Program-made: the position numbers and the translations under genes
The notes under the pieces: generated by a model
What the model was told of the DNA's origin: nothing
Databases searched by the model: none
The model's input: the letters and a program-made list of their open reading frames with translations, nothing else
In this document: one piece after another, positions 7,318 through 15,920 of the stretch
Position numbering within the stretch: position 1 is the stretch's first letter
How the letters are laid out: each line of letters opens with the position of its first letter
Source of the DNA: Draconibacterium orientale
GTDB taxonomy: Bacteria; Bacteroidota; Bacteroidia; Bacteroidales; JAADGE01
Length of the DNA: 48,501 bases
Assembly (NCBI GenBank): GCA_022729995.1
Contig: DZBS01000008.1
Span: 1-48,501, forward strand
Reading direction: 5' to 3'

Positions 7318-8154
7318 ATGTATAATCTTTTAAAAGGCAAAAAAGGCTTAATTTTCGGAGCATTGAATGATAAATCATTAGCTTGGAATGTAGCAGAAAG
7401 AGCCTACGAAGAAGGAGCCGAATTTGTATTGACAAACACTCCTCTTTCAATGCGTTTCGGCGAAATAGACGAACTTGCCGCAAAGTGTAACACAATTGTT
7501 GTTCCTGCCGATGCTACAAGCGTTCCGGATTTGGAAAACTTATTGAAAAAAACAATGGAACATTTTGGCGGTAAAATAGATTTTATTTTGCATTCAGTTG
7601 CAATGTCATTGAATGTTAGAAAAGGTAGAAAATATGACGATTTAGATTACGGATTTTTAAATAAAACCCTCGATATTTCAGCAGTTTCATTTCATAAACT
7701 TTTACAAGTTGCAAAAAAATTGGACGCTATTAACGAATGGGGTTCTGTTGTTGCACTTTCGTATGTTGCAGCTCAAAAAACTTTATACAGATACAACGAC
7801 ATGGCCGATGCAAAAGCAATGCTTGAATCTATCGCCAGAAGTTTTGGATATATCTACGGAAGAGATAAAAAAATCAGAATTAACACAATTTCACAATCAC
7901 CGACTTTAACAACAGCAGGTAGCGGAGTTAAAGGAATAGACGGATTGATGGATTTTACCGAAAGAATGTCGCCGCTTGGAAATGCAACAGCAGAAGAATT
8001 TGCCGATTATTGCATCACTCTTTTTTCTGATATGACAAGGAAAGTAACAATGCAAAACTTATTCCACGACGGCGGATTTTCAAGTATGGGCATGAGTTAC
8101 AATGCAATGGCAATGTATCAACAAAGTTTGGACAATACAGAAACAAACGATTAA
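7318..8154 (+). CDS. fabI: Enoyl-[acyl-carrier-protein] reductase (NADH), FabI
   Basis: A short-chain dehydrogenase of 278 residues of the FabI type, which reduces trans-2-enoyl-ACP in the last step of fatty-acid elongation. It shows the divergent nucleotide-binding start KGLIFGALNDKSLAWNVA, typical of FabI (classical SDRs have TGxxxGxG). The catalytic region is YVAAQKTLYRYNDMADAK, with Tyr and Lys in the FabI spacing, and it also has the INTISQSPTLTTAGSG loop. No other fatty-acid genes are adjacent. The gene stands alone with its own promoter and a hairpin downstream. Confidence 0.95.
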   Translation: MYNLLKGKKGLIFGALNDKSLAWNVAERAYEEGAEFVLTNTPLSMRFGEIDELAAKCNTIVVPADATSVPDLENLLKKTMEHFGGKIDFILHSVAMSLNVRKGRKYDDLDYGFLNKTLDISAVSFHKLLQVAKKLDAINEWGSVVALSYVAAQKTLYRYNDMADAKAMLESIARSFGYIYGRDKKIRINTISQSPTLTTAGSGVKGIDGLMDFTERMSPLGNATAEEFADYCITLFSDMTRKVTMQNLFHDGGFSSMGMSYNAMAMYQQSLDNTETND

Positions 8155-8207
8155 AAAAATTTCATAGAAAAGTAGGATTTATTTTTCTTTATTTATTATA
8201 ATTTAAT

Positions 8208-8324
8208 AATCACGAAGTGATTAAATATGAATAGCCCCGAGTTTTTAACTCGGGGTTAATTATTTATAGAAATTTGTCGCCGGCGGATTGTCGATAAAAT
8301 ATTATAATTAGTTAATTGCCGGCG
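8208..8324. repeat. Multi-hairpin intergenic repeat-like element
   Basis: Three inverted repeats lie in a row: AATCAC/GTGATT (8208-8222), CCCCGAGTT/AACTCGGGG (8235-8255, 3-nt loop) and CGCCGGC/GCCGGCG (8278-8284 and 8318-8324). They are far more GC-rich than the surroundings. The middle hairpin could end fabI transcription, though only a weak T tract follows. The arrangement is REP-like; I infer a dispersed extragenic element. The rest of the 339-bp gap (8325-8493) is AT-rich and holds the promoter of the next gene. Confidence 0.55.
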
Positions 8325-8469
8325 TAATAGACATAATCTTTTTTCTTATTCTTTTTCTCCCGATTCTCATTACAGGTTTTGATGAAAAAGAACAAAAAAA
8401 TCATTAACAAAAAAGCAATTATTAAAAAGATTTTTTTGATTTAAAAAACAGTTTAAAACATAAAAATTA

Positions 8470-8477
8470 TAAATTTG
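8470..8477 (+). promoter_or_regulatory. -7 box of the epimerase gene promoter
   Basis: TAAATTTG matches TAnnTTTG exactly, 16 bp before the ATG at 8494. Confidence 0.55.
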
Positions 8478-8493
8478 GAAAAAACCTTTTAAT

Positions 8494-9510
8494 ATGAAAA
8501 GAATATTATTGACAGGCGCTACAGGAACTGTGGGAACAGAAGTTTTAGAATATTTACTTAACAGCGAAGAAAAACCTTCGGTAAAAATTTTTGCTTTATC
8601 TTCAAAAAAATCTAAAAAAACTTTAAGTAAATATAAAGGTAAAGTTGAAATTCTTTTCGGAGATATTACAAATTATTCTCAAATTGAATCTTATTGCAAA
8701 AATATCGACACGGTAATTCATTTAGCAGCCATAATTCCGCCAACGGCCGACGACAAACCCGATTTAGCAAATGATGTAAATGTTCTGGGAACAAAAAACA
8801 TTGTTGAAGCCACAAAAAAATATTCTCCTCAAGCATTCTTTATTTACAGTTCATCGGTCGCTATTTACGGCGACAGACTTACAAATCCTGAAATATTTGT
8901 AGGCGATGAACTAAAACCAAGCGTTGGCGACGAATATGCAAAAACAAAAATAGAAGCAGAAAAAATTGTTATTGACAGCGGATTGAAATATACAATTTTA
9001 AGACTTTCGGCAATTATGGGAGCGGGAAATCATAAAATTTCCAAACTAATGTTTCACATGCCTTTGACTACAAAAATTGAAATTACAACTCCCGAAGATA
9101 CAGGAAGAGCAGTTGCAAAATCGGCATTCTTTGAAAATGAACTTGCAGGAAAAACATTTAATTTGGGCGGAGGCGAAAATTGCAGAATTTCATATCGCAA
9201 ACTTCTTGAAAAATCTTTTGAAATATACGGATTGGGCAAATTAAATTTTCCCGAAAAAACTTTTGCCGAAAAGAATTTTCATTGCGGTTATTTTTCCGAC
9301 GGAAATGATTTGGAACAAATATTAAATTTCAGAAAAGATAATATTGATATATATTTCGATAAAGTAAAAAAAAGTGTAGGACGAGCAAAATACTTTGCAG
9401 CTAAAACATTCAGTTTTTTTGTAAAGAAATATTTACTGCTTCAATCAGAACCTTTTGTTGCTATAAAAAAAGGAGATAAGGAATTGATTAACAGATTTTT
9501 TAACAACTAA
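8494..9510 (+). CDS. NAD(P)-dependent epimerase/dehydratase (extended SDR)
   Basis: 338 residues starting with the Rossmann motif MKRILLTGATGTVGTE (GxxGxxG at 8-14). It has the DVNVLGT region, the active-site serine strand FIYSSSVAIYGD and the catalytic YAKTK tyrosine/lysine pair. This is the fold of nucleotide-sugar epimerases and dehydratases; the substrate cannot be assigned. The last 70 residues are a basic, helical extension (AAKTFSFFVKKYLLL) that may be membrane-associated. It is convergent with moaA, with a gap of 2 bp and no hairpin between them. Confidence 0.85.
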   Translation: MKRILLTGATGTVGTEVLEYLLNSEEKPSVKIFALSSKKSKKTLSKYKGKVEILFGDITNYSQIESYCKNIDTVIHLAAIIPPTADDKPDLANDVNVLGTKNIVEATKKYSPQAFFIYSSSVAIYGDRLTNPEIFVGDELKPSVGDEYAKTKIEAEKIVIDSGLKYTILRLSAIMGAGNHKISKLMFHMPLTTKIEITTPEDTGRAVAKSAFFENELAGKTFNLGGGENCRISYRKLLEKSFEIYGLGKLNFPEKTFAEKNFHCGYFSDGNDLEQILNFRKDNIDIYFDKVKKSVGRAKYFAAKTFSFFVKKYLLLQSEPFVAIKKGDKELINRFFNN

Positions 9511-9512
9511 TT

Positions 9513-10313
9513 TTATCCACCGATATTATTGAATTTATTTGTATTATTAATTGTTCCTCGCTCGGGTTTTTCGCCAATTGCAAGAAGAATTGCTTTTTCG
9601 GCTCCAAGTTTTCTTACATCATATTCTAAATCGCTGAAAAGACACGGACGAATTTTTCCGTCGGATGTTAATCGCAAACGATTACAAATATTACAAGCTC
9701 CGCCTTCGCCGCCTTTCACTTGCCAAAAATATCCTTTTTCCAAATCCATTTCGCGAATGTAGCGAATTTGCAAACCGTTTTCTTTGCAATATTTTGCTAC
9801 TTCAACAGCATCTGTTTCATTTTCCGATTTTTCTATTACGCAATTTATTTTTATCGGATTTAAACCGGCATTTTTTGCAGCTTCTATTCCTTTCAAAACT
9901 TCGTCAATATTTCCAACTCTTGTAATTTTATTGAATTTTTCAGGATTCATTGTATCAAGGCTGATATTAACTCGTTGCAATCCGGCATCGAATAATTCTT
10001 GTGCATATTTTGAAAGATAAACACCGTTTGTTGTCATTCCAAAATCTTTTAATCCGGGGATTTTGGCAATTCTCGAAATTAATTCAATAATATTTCTTCT
10101 CACAAGAGGTTCGCCTCCTGTAATTCTTATTTTTTCAATTCCTAAACCAACAGCAGTTTGAGCAATTTCAAAAATTTCATCGAAATTAAGAATATCTTCG
10201 TGTTTCATAAGCGGAACACCTTCTTCGGGCATACAATAAACACACCTAAAATTACATCTGTCGGTAACGGAAATTCTTAAATAATTTATATTTCTGTTAT
10301 ATTTGTCTAACAT
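9513..10313 (-). CDS. moaA: GTP 3',8-cyclase MoaA, compact form
   Basis: Radical SAM enzyme for the first step of molybdenum cofactor synthesis (GTP to 3',8-cH2GTP). The N-terminal cluster motif is CNFRCVYC. GGEPLVRR and INISLDTM-like core motifs follow. The second cluster motif is C-x2-C-x13-C in ACNICNRLRLTSDGKIRPC, and the protein ends in the conserved Gly-Gly tail. At 266 residues it is about 60 shorter than typical MoaA (E. coli about 329). The missing part lies between IRYIREMDLEKGYFW and the second cluster, so all known catalytic elements remain. It overlaps the end of moeA by 17 bp. Confidence 0.9.
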   Translation of the reverse strand: MLDKYNRNINYLRISVTDRCNFRCVYCMPEEGVPLMKHEDILNFDEIFEIAQTAVGLGIEKIRITGGEPLVRRNIIELISRIAKIPGLKDFGMTTNGVYLSKYAQELFDAGLQRVNISLDTMNPEKFNKITRVGNIDEVLKGIEAAKNAGLNPIKINCVIEKSENETDAVEVAKYCKENGLQIRYIREMDLEKGYFWQVKGGEGGACNICNRLRLTSDGKIRPCLFSDLEYDVRKLGAEKAILLAIGEKPERGTINNTNKFNNIGG

Positions 10314-11511
10314 TAACTTTTTCTCCTTTTTTCATGTTTGTAACACCAATCGGAATTTCAAATAATCCGTCGGCAACGGTTAATCCGTTAATATGCGCCG
10401 AGCCGTGATATTCTACCGGGAAAACTTCTCCGTTTTCGGAAATTGTAACCGGAATAAAAGCAAGCCTGTTTGCTCTGCTCCTATTAAAATCAATACCAAG
10501 AGCTAAAATTATTCGTTGATTTTTATAATCACTTCCGGCTAATTTATAAATCAACGGTTTCAGCAATAATTCAAAAAGCACGAAAGAAGAAACAGGATTT
10601 CCGGGCATTCCGAAACATATTTTATTTTGCGACATTGCAAAAGTTGTAGGTTTTCCGGGTTGAACTGCAATTCGGTCAAATTTAATATCGAAACCTGCGT
10701 TTTTCAAAATCTTTGGAACGAAATCAAAATCACCTTCGGAAACTCCGCCCGAAAGCATAATAATATCGTTTTCGGAAACTGCTTTATCGAAAATTTCTTG
10801 TGTAATTTTTTCATCGTCAACAGCAATTCCGTAATAATTTGCATTAATATTTATTGCCGCAAGTTGGGCAATCATTTGCGAACCGTTGCTATTTCTAATT
10901 TGTGAATCTTTCGGTTTAATATTCGGTTCAACAAGTTCGCTGCCGGTTGCAATTACTCCAACTTTAGGCAATTTTGAAACTTCCGGATTAATACAACCCA
11001 CAGATGCCAATACTGCAATATGCTGCGGTTTCAGTAATGTTCCTTTTTGTAAAACGACATCGCCGATTTTTATATCTTCTCCTTTGAAACTGATATTTGC
11101 TTTTGCATCGTTTCCTGCTTCAATATTACATGTATCAATTTCCGATTTTGGTTTTGTATAAATTACTCTATTTTCGCCAATTTCTTTTGAATCTTCAACA
11201 ATAAAAATTGTGTCGGCACCAACAGGCAAAGGCGCTCCGGTCATTATTTTTGAACATTGATTTTCGCCGATTTCTTTTTGCGGAATTTTTCCGGCAGGAA
11301 TTATTTCTATAATTTCCAGTTCGTTAAATAAATCTATGCTTCTGCATGCAAATCCGTCCATTGCCGATTTATTAAACGGCGGCATGTCGATATCCGAAAA
11401 AACATCTTGAGCCAAAACTCTTCCGAGTGAATTATTTAACGCAACTTTTTCGGTTCCTATATTTAATTTTGTGCCAATTACAATTTCGTAGGCTTTTTGA
11501 AATTCTATCAT
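10297..11511 (-). CDS. moeA: Molybdopterin molybdenumtransferase MoeA
   Basis: 404 residues, normal for MoeA, which inserts molybdate into adenylated molybdopterin. Motifs in order: MPPFNKSAMDGFACR, IMTGAPLPVGADT, the MoCF_biosynth signature MLSGGVSEGDFDFVP, and CFGMPGNPVSSFVLF, followed by the C-terminal domain IV. It starts 3 bp after the MobB-like gene and overlaps moaA, so the three form one transcription unit. Confidence 0.95.
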   Translation of the reverse strand: MIEFQKAYEIVIGTKLNIGTEKVALNNSLGRVLAQDVFSDIDMPPFNKSAMDGFACRSIDLFNELEIIEIIPAGKIPQKEIGENQCSKIMTGAPLPVGADTIFIVEDSKEIGENRVIYTKPKSEIDTCNIEAGNDAKANISFKGEDIKIGDVVLQKGTLLKPQHIAVLASVGCINPEVSKLPKVGVIATGSELVEPNIKPKDSQIRNSNGSQMIAQLAAININANYYGIAVDDEKITQEIFDKAVSENDIIMLSGGVSEGDFDFVPKILKNAGFDIKFDRIAVQPGKPTTFAMSQNKICFGMPGNPVSSFVLFELLLKPLIYKLAGSDYKNQRIILALGIDFNRSRANRLAFIPVTISENGEVFPVEYHGSAHINGLTVADGLFEIPIGVTNMKKGEKVNVRQI

Positions 11512-11514
11512 CTT

Positions 11515-12069
11515 TTAATTTTTTATTTTCCAATTGTTTTCTGAAATAAAAATATTTTTGGGATTAAAATCGTGATTTTCACCGTCGGTAAATATTATTT
11601 TATCGGCAAATTTTTCCAATTTTAATGCGCTCGGTTTAATTTCTTCCGATTTAATGTGTTTTATCATTATAAAAAGTCCGGGAATTATGAATTCTCTAAG
11701 GCTGTTTGATTCACAAATAATAAAATTGTCGTCAGAAATCAATGTATTTAATTCCGATAAAGCTTCGAGAATGAATTTATTTTTGGTTTTAATTTTAAAA
11801 ACTTTGTATGCACCGGCATTCAACATTTTAGAAGTATCTTCGTTTCCCGAAATATCATTTTCTTTTGTAATTCTGTATTTCTCGTTTTCTTTTAAAGGAT
11901 TTATATCTTTTCCGTGAAAAAAATTATCGTTTTCATAAATTGTTTTAATTTTTATTGCAACGATAATATTTTTTTCAGATAAATTTTTAATTATTTGATA
12001 TATAAAAGAAGTTTTTCCTACATTTCTTGTAGCACCGCCAATCATTAATATTTTTGGAAATTCAATCAT
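11515..12069 (-). CDS. MobB-like P-loop protein of the molybdenum cofactor operon
   Basis: 184 residues with an N-terminal P-loop GGATRNVGKTSFI (residues 11-23). An internal strand FIICESNSLREF resembles the E-S/G-N segment of MobB, the GTP-binding partner of MobA in guanine-dinucleotide cofactor synthesis. The position directly before moeA and moaA supports a cofactor role. The P-loop deviates from the usual MobB GxxNxGKT, so a different MobB/BioD-like NTPase is possible. No MobA is present in the window. Confidence 0.6.
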   Translation of the reverse strand: MIEFPKILMIGGATRNVGKTSFIYQIIKNLSEKNIIVAIKIKTIYENDNFFHGKDINPLKENEKYRITKENDISGNEDTSKMLNAGAYKVFKIKTKNKFILEALSELNTLISDDNFIICESNSLREFIIPGLFIMIKHIKSEEIKPSALKLEKFADKIIFTDGENHDFNPKNIFISENNWKIKN

Positions 12070-12147
12070 TTTTTAATTCAGTTATGTAAAAAAAAGCATT
12101 TCGATATGCAACAATTTTATTAATATTTTTTCAATTTTAAAACATTG

Positions 12148-12155
12148 CAAATGTA
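12148..12155 (-). promoter_or_regulatory. -7 box before the mobB-moeA-moaA unit
   Basis: On the minus strand this reads TACATTTG, a perfect TAnnTTTG box, 79 bp before the MobB-like start at 12069. It lies in the 118-bp gap behind modC, so the cofactor genes can be expressed without modC. Confidence 0.5.
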
Positions 12156-12187
12156 TTAATGATTTTTTTAATATCTGCCGAAAAAAC

Positions 12188-13243
12188 TTAATGTTTTATA
12201 AAAGTTATTGCAGTTGCTTTTATCGAAACCCAAACAGTTTTTGATTCTTCCAAATGTAACCTTGTCAAAGAATTTTCGGTTATTAAAGCGGTAATTCTGA
12301 TTCCTATATCGACAACAACTTTCACTCCGCTCCTTTCGGGTAAAATATTTATAATTTTTCCTTCAAAATTATTTGCGGCGCTCGATTCGGCATATTCGGG
12401 AAGCAATAAAATATTTTCATTTTTAATTATAATATATCCGTGGCAATTATTTTCATCTGTAACAATTGAGAAATAAATTTTGTTGTCGACAAAAGCAATT
12501 TTTGAGTTAGTTTGTTTATTTGAGGTTAATTCTGCATCAAAAAAATTGTCGATTCCGGCAAAATTTGCCGCAAATTTTGAATTTGGTTTACTAAAAACAT
12601 CTCTAATATTTCCGCTTTGTAAAAGTTTTCCTTTATTCATAATTGCAACTTTTTCGGCTAATTGAAGAGCTTCGTTAAAATCGTGAGTTATATGAATTAT
12701 TGTAATTCCTTTTTTACTAAGCAATCTAAGCAAATCGGTAGTTTCGGCTTTTAACTGAACATCAAGAGCCGAAAGAGGTTCGTCTAACAAAAGCACTTCG
12801 GGATTTGCAGCCAAAGTTCTGGCAATTGCAATTCTTTGTTTTTCTCCGCCCGATAAAGTTCCGGGTTTTTTATCCAATAAATGAAAAATATTCAGCTCAT
12901 TTGCAAGTCTTTCTATTATTTGGTTTTTCTCAATTTTAGGTTTTTTAATTATAGGAAACTCAATATTTTGCCAAACAGTTTTATGCGGAAAAATTGCTAA
13001 ATCTTGAAAAACAACACCAACTTTTCTGTCTTGAATTTTTTTTTCGGTAATGTCAATTTCATTAATAAAAACTTTTCCGCTGTCGGGTTTTTTAAAGCCC
13101 GAAATAATTTCGAGAATTAAAGATTTTCCGGCACCGGAGCGACCAAGTAACGCAAAATATTCGCCTTTTTCCACTTTGAAATTGATATTTTTCAGCTCAA
13201 AATCCGAAAATTTTTTTGATATATTTTTAAGTTCAATGCTCAT
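12188..13243 (-). CDS. modC: Molybdate/tungstate-type ABC transporter ATPase (ModC-like)
   Basis: Walker A LLGRSGAGKS, signature LSGGEKQRIAIARTLA, Walker B VLLLDEPLSALD and the H-loop ITHDFNEA are complete. The C-terminal part (FEGKIINILPERSGVKV to the end) is a TOBE/MOP domain, as in ModC. I chose the start MSIELKNISKKF at 13243; an extension to 13285 would run deeper into RlpA. It overlaps the RlpA stop by 11 bp. No permease (ModB) or binding protein (ModA) is encoded in the window. The ModC name rests on the domain order and the cofactor genes downstream. Confidence 0.8.
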   Translation of the reverse strand: MSIELKNISKKFSDFELKNINFKVEKGEYFALLGRSGAGKSLILEIISGFKKPDSGKVFINEIDITEKKIQDRKVGVVFQDLAIFPHKTVWQNIEFPIIKKPKIEKNQIIERLANELNIFHLLDKKPGTLSGGEKQRIAIARTLAANPEVLLLDEPLSALDVQLKAETTDLLRLLSKKGITIIHITHDFNEALQLAEKVAIMNKGKLLQSGNIRDVFSKPNSKFAANFAGIDNFFDAELTSNKQTNSKIAFVDNKIYFSIVTDENNCHGYIIIKNENILLLPEYAESSAANNFEGKIINILPERSGVKVVVDIGIRITALITENSLTRLHLEESKTVWVSIKATAITFIKH

Positions 13244-13634
13244 TGTTAATATGAATATTTGTTTTTTTAATTTCAAGAGTAACACGTCCGACTCCTTTTT
13301 TCTTTATTCCTAAAGAATCGGCTGCAGCACCCGACAAATCTATGATTCTTTTTTTACTTACAGGTCCGCGGTCGTTAATTCTTACTTCAACAAATTTATT
13401 ATTTTCGATATTTGTAACTCTCACAATTGTTCCAAAATCGAGAGTTCTGTGAGCTGCGGTAAGCGAATCCGAATTAAACTTTTCGCCGCTTGCAGTTTTT
13501 CTTCCGTGAAATCCGGGTCCGTACCAACTGGCTTTTCCTTTTTGAAAAAGATAATATTCCGCTTCTTGCTTTTCTTTACAGGAAGTATTTACAAATAAAA
13601 TGAATATTACAGATAATAATAATTTTGTTTTCAT
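13233..13634 (-). CDS. RlpA-family lipoprotein
   Basis: 133 residues with lipobox VNTSC near residue 19, then a single double-psi beta-barrel domain: ASWYGPGFHGRKTASGE, LTAAHRTLDFGTIVRVTN and VRINDRGPV. RlpA proteins bind or cleave denuded glycan strands at the septum. This one has no SPOR domain, so it is a minimal form. The Asp of NDRGP and His of AAHRTL, the catalytic residues in active RlpA, are present. It overlaps modC by 11 bp, an odd partner that may reflect only gene packing. Confidence 0.88.
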   Translation of the reverse strand: MKTKLLLSVIFILFVNTSCKEKQEAEYYLFQKGKASWYGPGFHGRKTASGEKFNSDSLTAAHRTLDFGTIVRVTNIENNKFVEVRINDRGPVSKKRIIDLSGAAADSLGIKKKGVGRVTLEIKKTNIHINNEH

Positions 13635-13657
13635 AAGATTTTCATTTACATAATTTC

Positions 13658-14197
13658 TTAGTATTTATTTTTTGACATAATTTTTTCTAAATTTTTTCTT
13701 TTTTTCTCTCTGTATTCTTCAGCCGAATATCCTAAAGTAATTATAAGTTCCGGTCTTTTATTTTTGGGAATTTCAAGAAGTTCAACAACTTTTTTCTCGT
13801 CAAACCAACCCAAAATACATGTTCCCAAACCTTCTTCGTGTGCTTGCAAACAAAAATGTTCTACTGCAATTCCAATATCTATTAAAGAAAAATCTCTGTT
13901 TTTGATTTTATTTCCTAAAGTTGCGGTAAAATTAGAACCTTCATTAATTACAACTACGTGAACCGGAGCTTGTTTTGTGAAATGATTTAGCGGTAATAAT
14001 TTATTTGATGTTGCTTGAGCTATTTTGTTTTTCAAAGTTTCATCGTCAACAACAATAAATTTCCAAGGTTGAGAATTGCAAGCCGAAGGAGCAATTCTTG
14101 CGGCTTCAATACAACTAATTATTTTTGATTGTTCAATTTTATCCGATTTATATGCACGAGTGCTTTGTCTGTTGTATGCTAATTCAGAAAATTTCAT
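13658..14197 (-). CDS. Nitroreductase-family FMN oxidoreductase
   Basis: 179 residues with the nitroreductase signatures MKFSELAYNRQSTRAY, AARIAPSACNSQPWKFIVV and the late GLGTCILGWFDEKKV. The protein likely binds FMN and uses NAD(P)H; the natural substrate is unknown. It is the first gene of a minus-strand run with RlpA 23 bp downstream. The -7 box TAAATTTG (minus strand, 14222-14229) lies 25 bp before the start. Confidence 0.88.
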   Translation of the reverse strand: MKFSELAYNRQSTRAYKSDKIEQSKIISCIEAARIAPSACNSQPWKFIVVDDETLKNKIAQATSNKLLPLNHFTKQAPVHVVVINEGSNFTATLGNKIKNRDFSLIDIGIAVEHFCLQAHEEGLGTCILGWFDEKKVVELLEIPKNKRPELIITLGYSAEEYREKKRKNLEKIMSKNKY

Positions 14198-14221
14198 GTG
14201 TTTTTTTTTAATTTAAGTTTA

Positions 14222-14229
14222 CAAATTTA
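14222..14229 (-). promoter_or_regulatory. -7 box of the nitroreductase promoter
   Basis: The plus strand reads CAAATTTA, which is TAAATTTG on the coding strand, 25 bp before the start at 14197. Confidence 0.55.
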
Positions 14230-14362
14230 ATAAAATTGATTTAAAAGAAGTTTTTTTACGTATTCAGTTGAATCGCAATTATTTGAAGTTTTTTTTATAT
14301 CAATCTAAAAAAAAATTCTAACAGATGTAAACATAATAAATAAAAACAGAAAATAAGTTTAC

Positions 14363-14370
14363 TAAATTTG
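14363..14370 (+). promoter_or_regulatory. -7 box of the DAHP synthase promoter
   Basis: TAAATTTG lies 24 bp before ATG 14395. The short frame from ATG 14378 stops after five codons and overlaps nothing conserved. Confidence 0.55.
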
Positions 14371-14394
14371 CACAACCATGTTTAAAACAGAATA

Positions 14395-15480
14395 ATGACT
14401 TTTAAAGGAAAAATCAATTTAAACAACATTTTTTTGCCCGAAAGAGACAAAGAATTAATTGTTATTGCCGGCCCGTGCAGCGCCGAAACAGAAACGCAAG
14501 TTTTGGAAACTGCCCGAGAAATAAAATCTATTGGTAAGGTTGATATTTATAGAGCAGGAATTTGGAAACCGCGAACAAATCCGGGAACTTTTGAAGGTGT
14601 TGGCAAAGAAGGACTTAAATGGCTTAGAAAAGTTAAAGACGAAACAGGTTTATTAACAGCAGTTGAAGTTGCAACACCGCAACATGTAGAAGAAATTTTT
14701 AAATGCGAATCGTGTGTAGATATTGTTTGGATTGGAGCAAGAACTTCGTCGAATCCGTTTTCGGTTCAAGAAATTGCAAATAGTTTAAAAGGAACAGATA
14801 TTCCGGTGATGATAAAAAATCCGATAAATCCGGAAGTAAAACTCTGGGCCGGAGCAATTGAAAGAATATTAAAATCGGGAATAGAAAATGTAGCAGCCGT
14901 TCATCGCGGATTTTATCCTTTTGAAAAATCAAATTTGAGAAATATTCCTAAATGGGAATTGGTTTTTGAACTTAAAAGTATGTTTCCTGAAATTCCTGTA
15001 ATAAACGATCCAAGCCACATTGCCGGAAAAAGAAGTTTGATAAAAGAAATTTCGCAAAAAGCATTAAATCTGAATTTTGACGGACTGATGATTGAAACAC
15101 ATATTTCGCCGGACACGGCTTTGAGCGATGCTAAACAACAAATAACTCCGGAAGAATTGGAAAAACTTTTGGATGAATTAACATATCCGAAAGCACAATC
15201 GGACAATAAAGAATTTATTGATTTACTTGAGCAATTCAGAGAAAGAATTGATGCAATAGATTTTCAAATGCTGGAATTAATGTCGGGCAGAATGAAAATT
15301 ATTGAACAAATAGGGAAATACAAAAAAGAGAATAATGTAACAATATTTCAGTTAAAAAGATGGCTTGATATAATGCTTACACGTGAAGATTTCGGAAAAA
15401 AAATGGGACTCGATAAAAAATTTGTAATAAAACTACTTCAACTTGTTCACCGGGAATCTGTCAGAAAGCAATCTGAATAA
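14395..15480 (+). CDS. Bifunctional DAHP synthase / chorismate mutase
   Basis: 361 residues. The first 260 or so are a type I-beta 3-deoxy-7-phosphoheptulonate synthase: IAGPCSAETE, RAGIWKPRTNPGTFEGVG, IGARTSSNPFSVQE, KNPINPEVKLW, VHRGFYPFEKSN and INDPSHIAGKRS. The last 90 residues (FRERIDAIDFQMLELMSGRM onward) are an AroQ-type chorismate mutase. The enzyme thus carries the first step of the shikimate pathway and the first step toward Phe/Tyr, and the mutase domain usually gives prephenate feedback. This fusion is typical of Bacteroidota. No other aromatic genes are adjacent. Confidence 0.95.
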   Translation: MTFKGKINLNNIFLPERDKELIVIAGPCSAETETQVLETAREIKSIGKVDIYRAGIWKPRTNPGTFEGVGKEGLKWLRKVKDETGLLTAVEVATPQHVEEIFKCESCVDIVWIGARTSSNPFSVQEIANSLKGTDIPVMIKNPINPEVKLWAGAIERILKSGIENVAAVHRGFYPFEKSNLRNIPKWELVFELKSMFPEIPVINDPSHIAGKRSLIKEISQKALNLNFDGLMIETHISPDTALSDAKQQITPEELEKLLDELTYPKAQSDNKEFIDLLEQFRERIDAIDFQMLELMSGRMKIIEQIGKYKKENNVTIFQLKRWLDIMLTREDFGKKMGLDKKFVIKLLQLVHRESVRKQSE

Positions 15481-15559
15481 GGCTCTGAAAGTGTCATTTC
15501 AAGTAAGATAATTATGGATTTATCAAATATTATAAAATTTAATGAAAATAAATATTCTT

Positions 15560-15594
15560 TTTGATACATCTTGTATAAAAATGTATTATCTTTG
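15560..15594 (+). promoter_or_regulatory. Promoter and operator-like palindrome of the HTH gene
   Basis: TTTG at 15560-15563 and TATCTTTG at 15587-15594 are separated by 23 bp, a good Bacteroidota promoter. The spacer begins with the palindrome ATACA-TCT-TGTAT (15564-15576) and a related half ATGTAT follows at about 15581. The regulator encoded just downstream could bind here. Confidence 0.55.
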
Positions 15595-15617
15595 GTAAAA
15601 GCTTAATATATAAAGAT

Positions 15618-15920
15618 ATGGATATTACAGGCAAAATTAACGAATTAAGAGCTGAGAAAGCTTGGTCTATTGCAGAATTGTCAAGGAGATGTAAAATCCC
15701 GACAGTTAGTTTACGAGTAATGTTGAGTCGTGATAACCCCAATAATTATAATGTGAAATCGCTTATGAGAATAGCGGATTCATTAGGAACTACAGTCGCT
15801 TTTCTTACATCTGAGCAAGAAAATGACTTGCCGGCTTTGTCTAAAAAACAAAGGAAAGAAATTTCTAAGGCAATTACTCTTCTTGTTGATGACTATTTAA
15901 CGGGAAAGCTTAAAGAATAA
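15618..15920 (+). CDS. Small XRE-type helix-turn-helix protein
   Basis: 100 residues. The first 65 form a Cro/C1-type HTH: ITGKINELRAEKAWS, IAELSRRCKIPTVSLRVML as the helix-turn-helix, then NYNVKSLMRIADSLGTTVAFL. The last 30 (LSKKQRKEISKAITLLVDDY) are a helical tail. No toxin-like partner is next to it; the next gene is a cold-shock protein 44 bp on. A palindrome in its own promoter suggests autoregulation. Confidence 0.8.
   Translation: MDITGKINELRAEKAWSIAELSRRCKIPTVSLRVMLSRDNPNNYNVKSLMRIADSLGTTVAFLTSEQENDLPALSKKQRKEISKAITLLVDDYLTGKLKE

Noticed and set aside
9529-10020. Plus-strand ORFs of 77-86 residues over moaA
   Set aside because: They are antisense to the conserved moaA frame and show no protein-like features.
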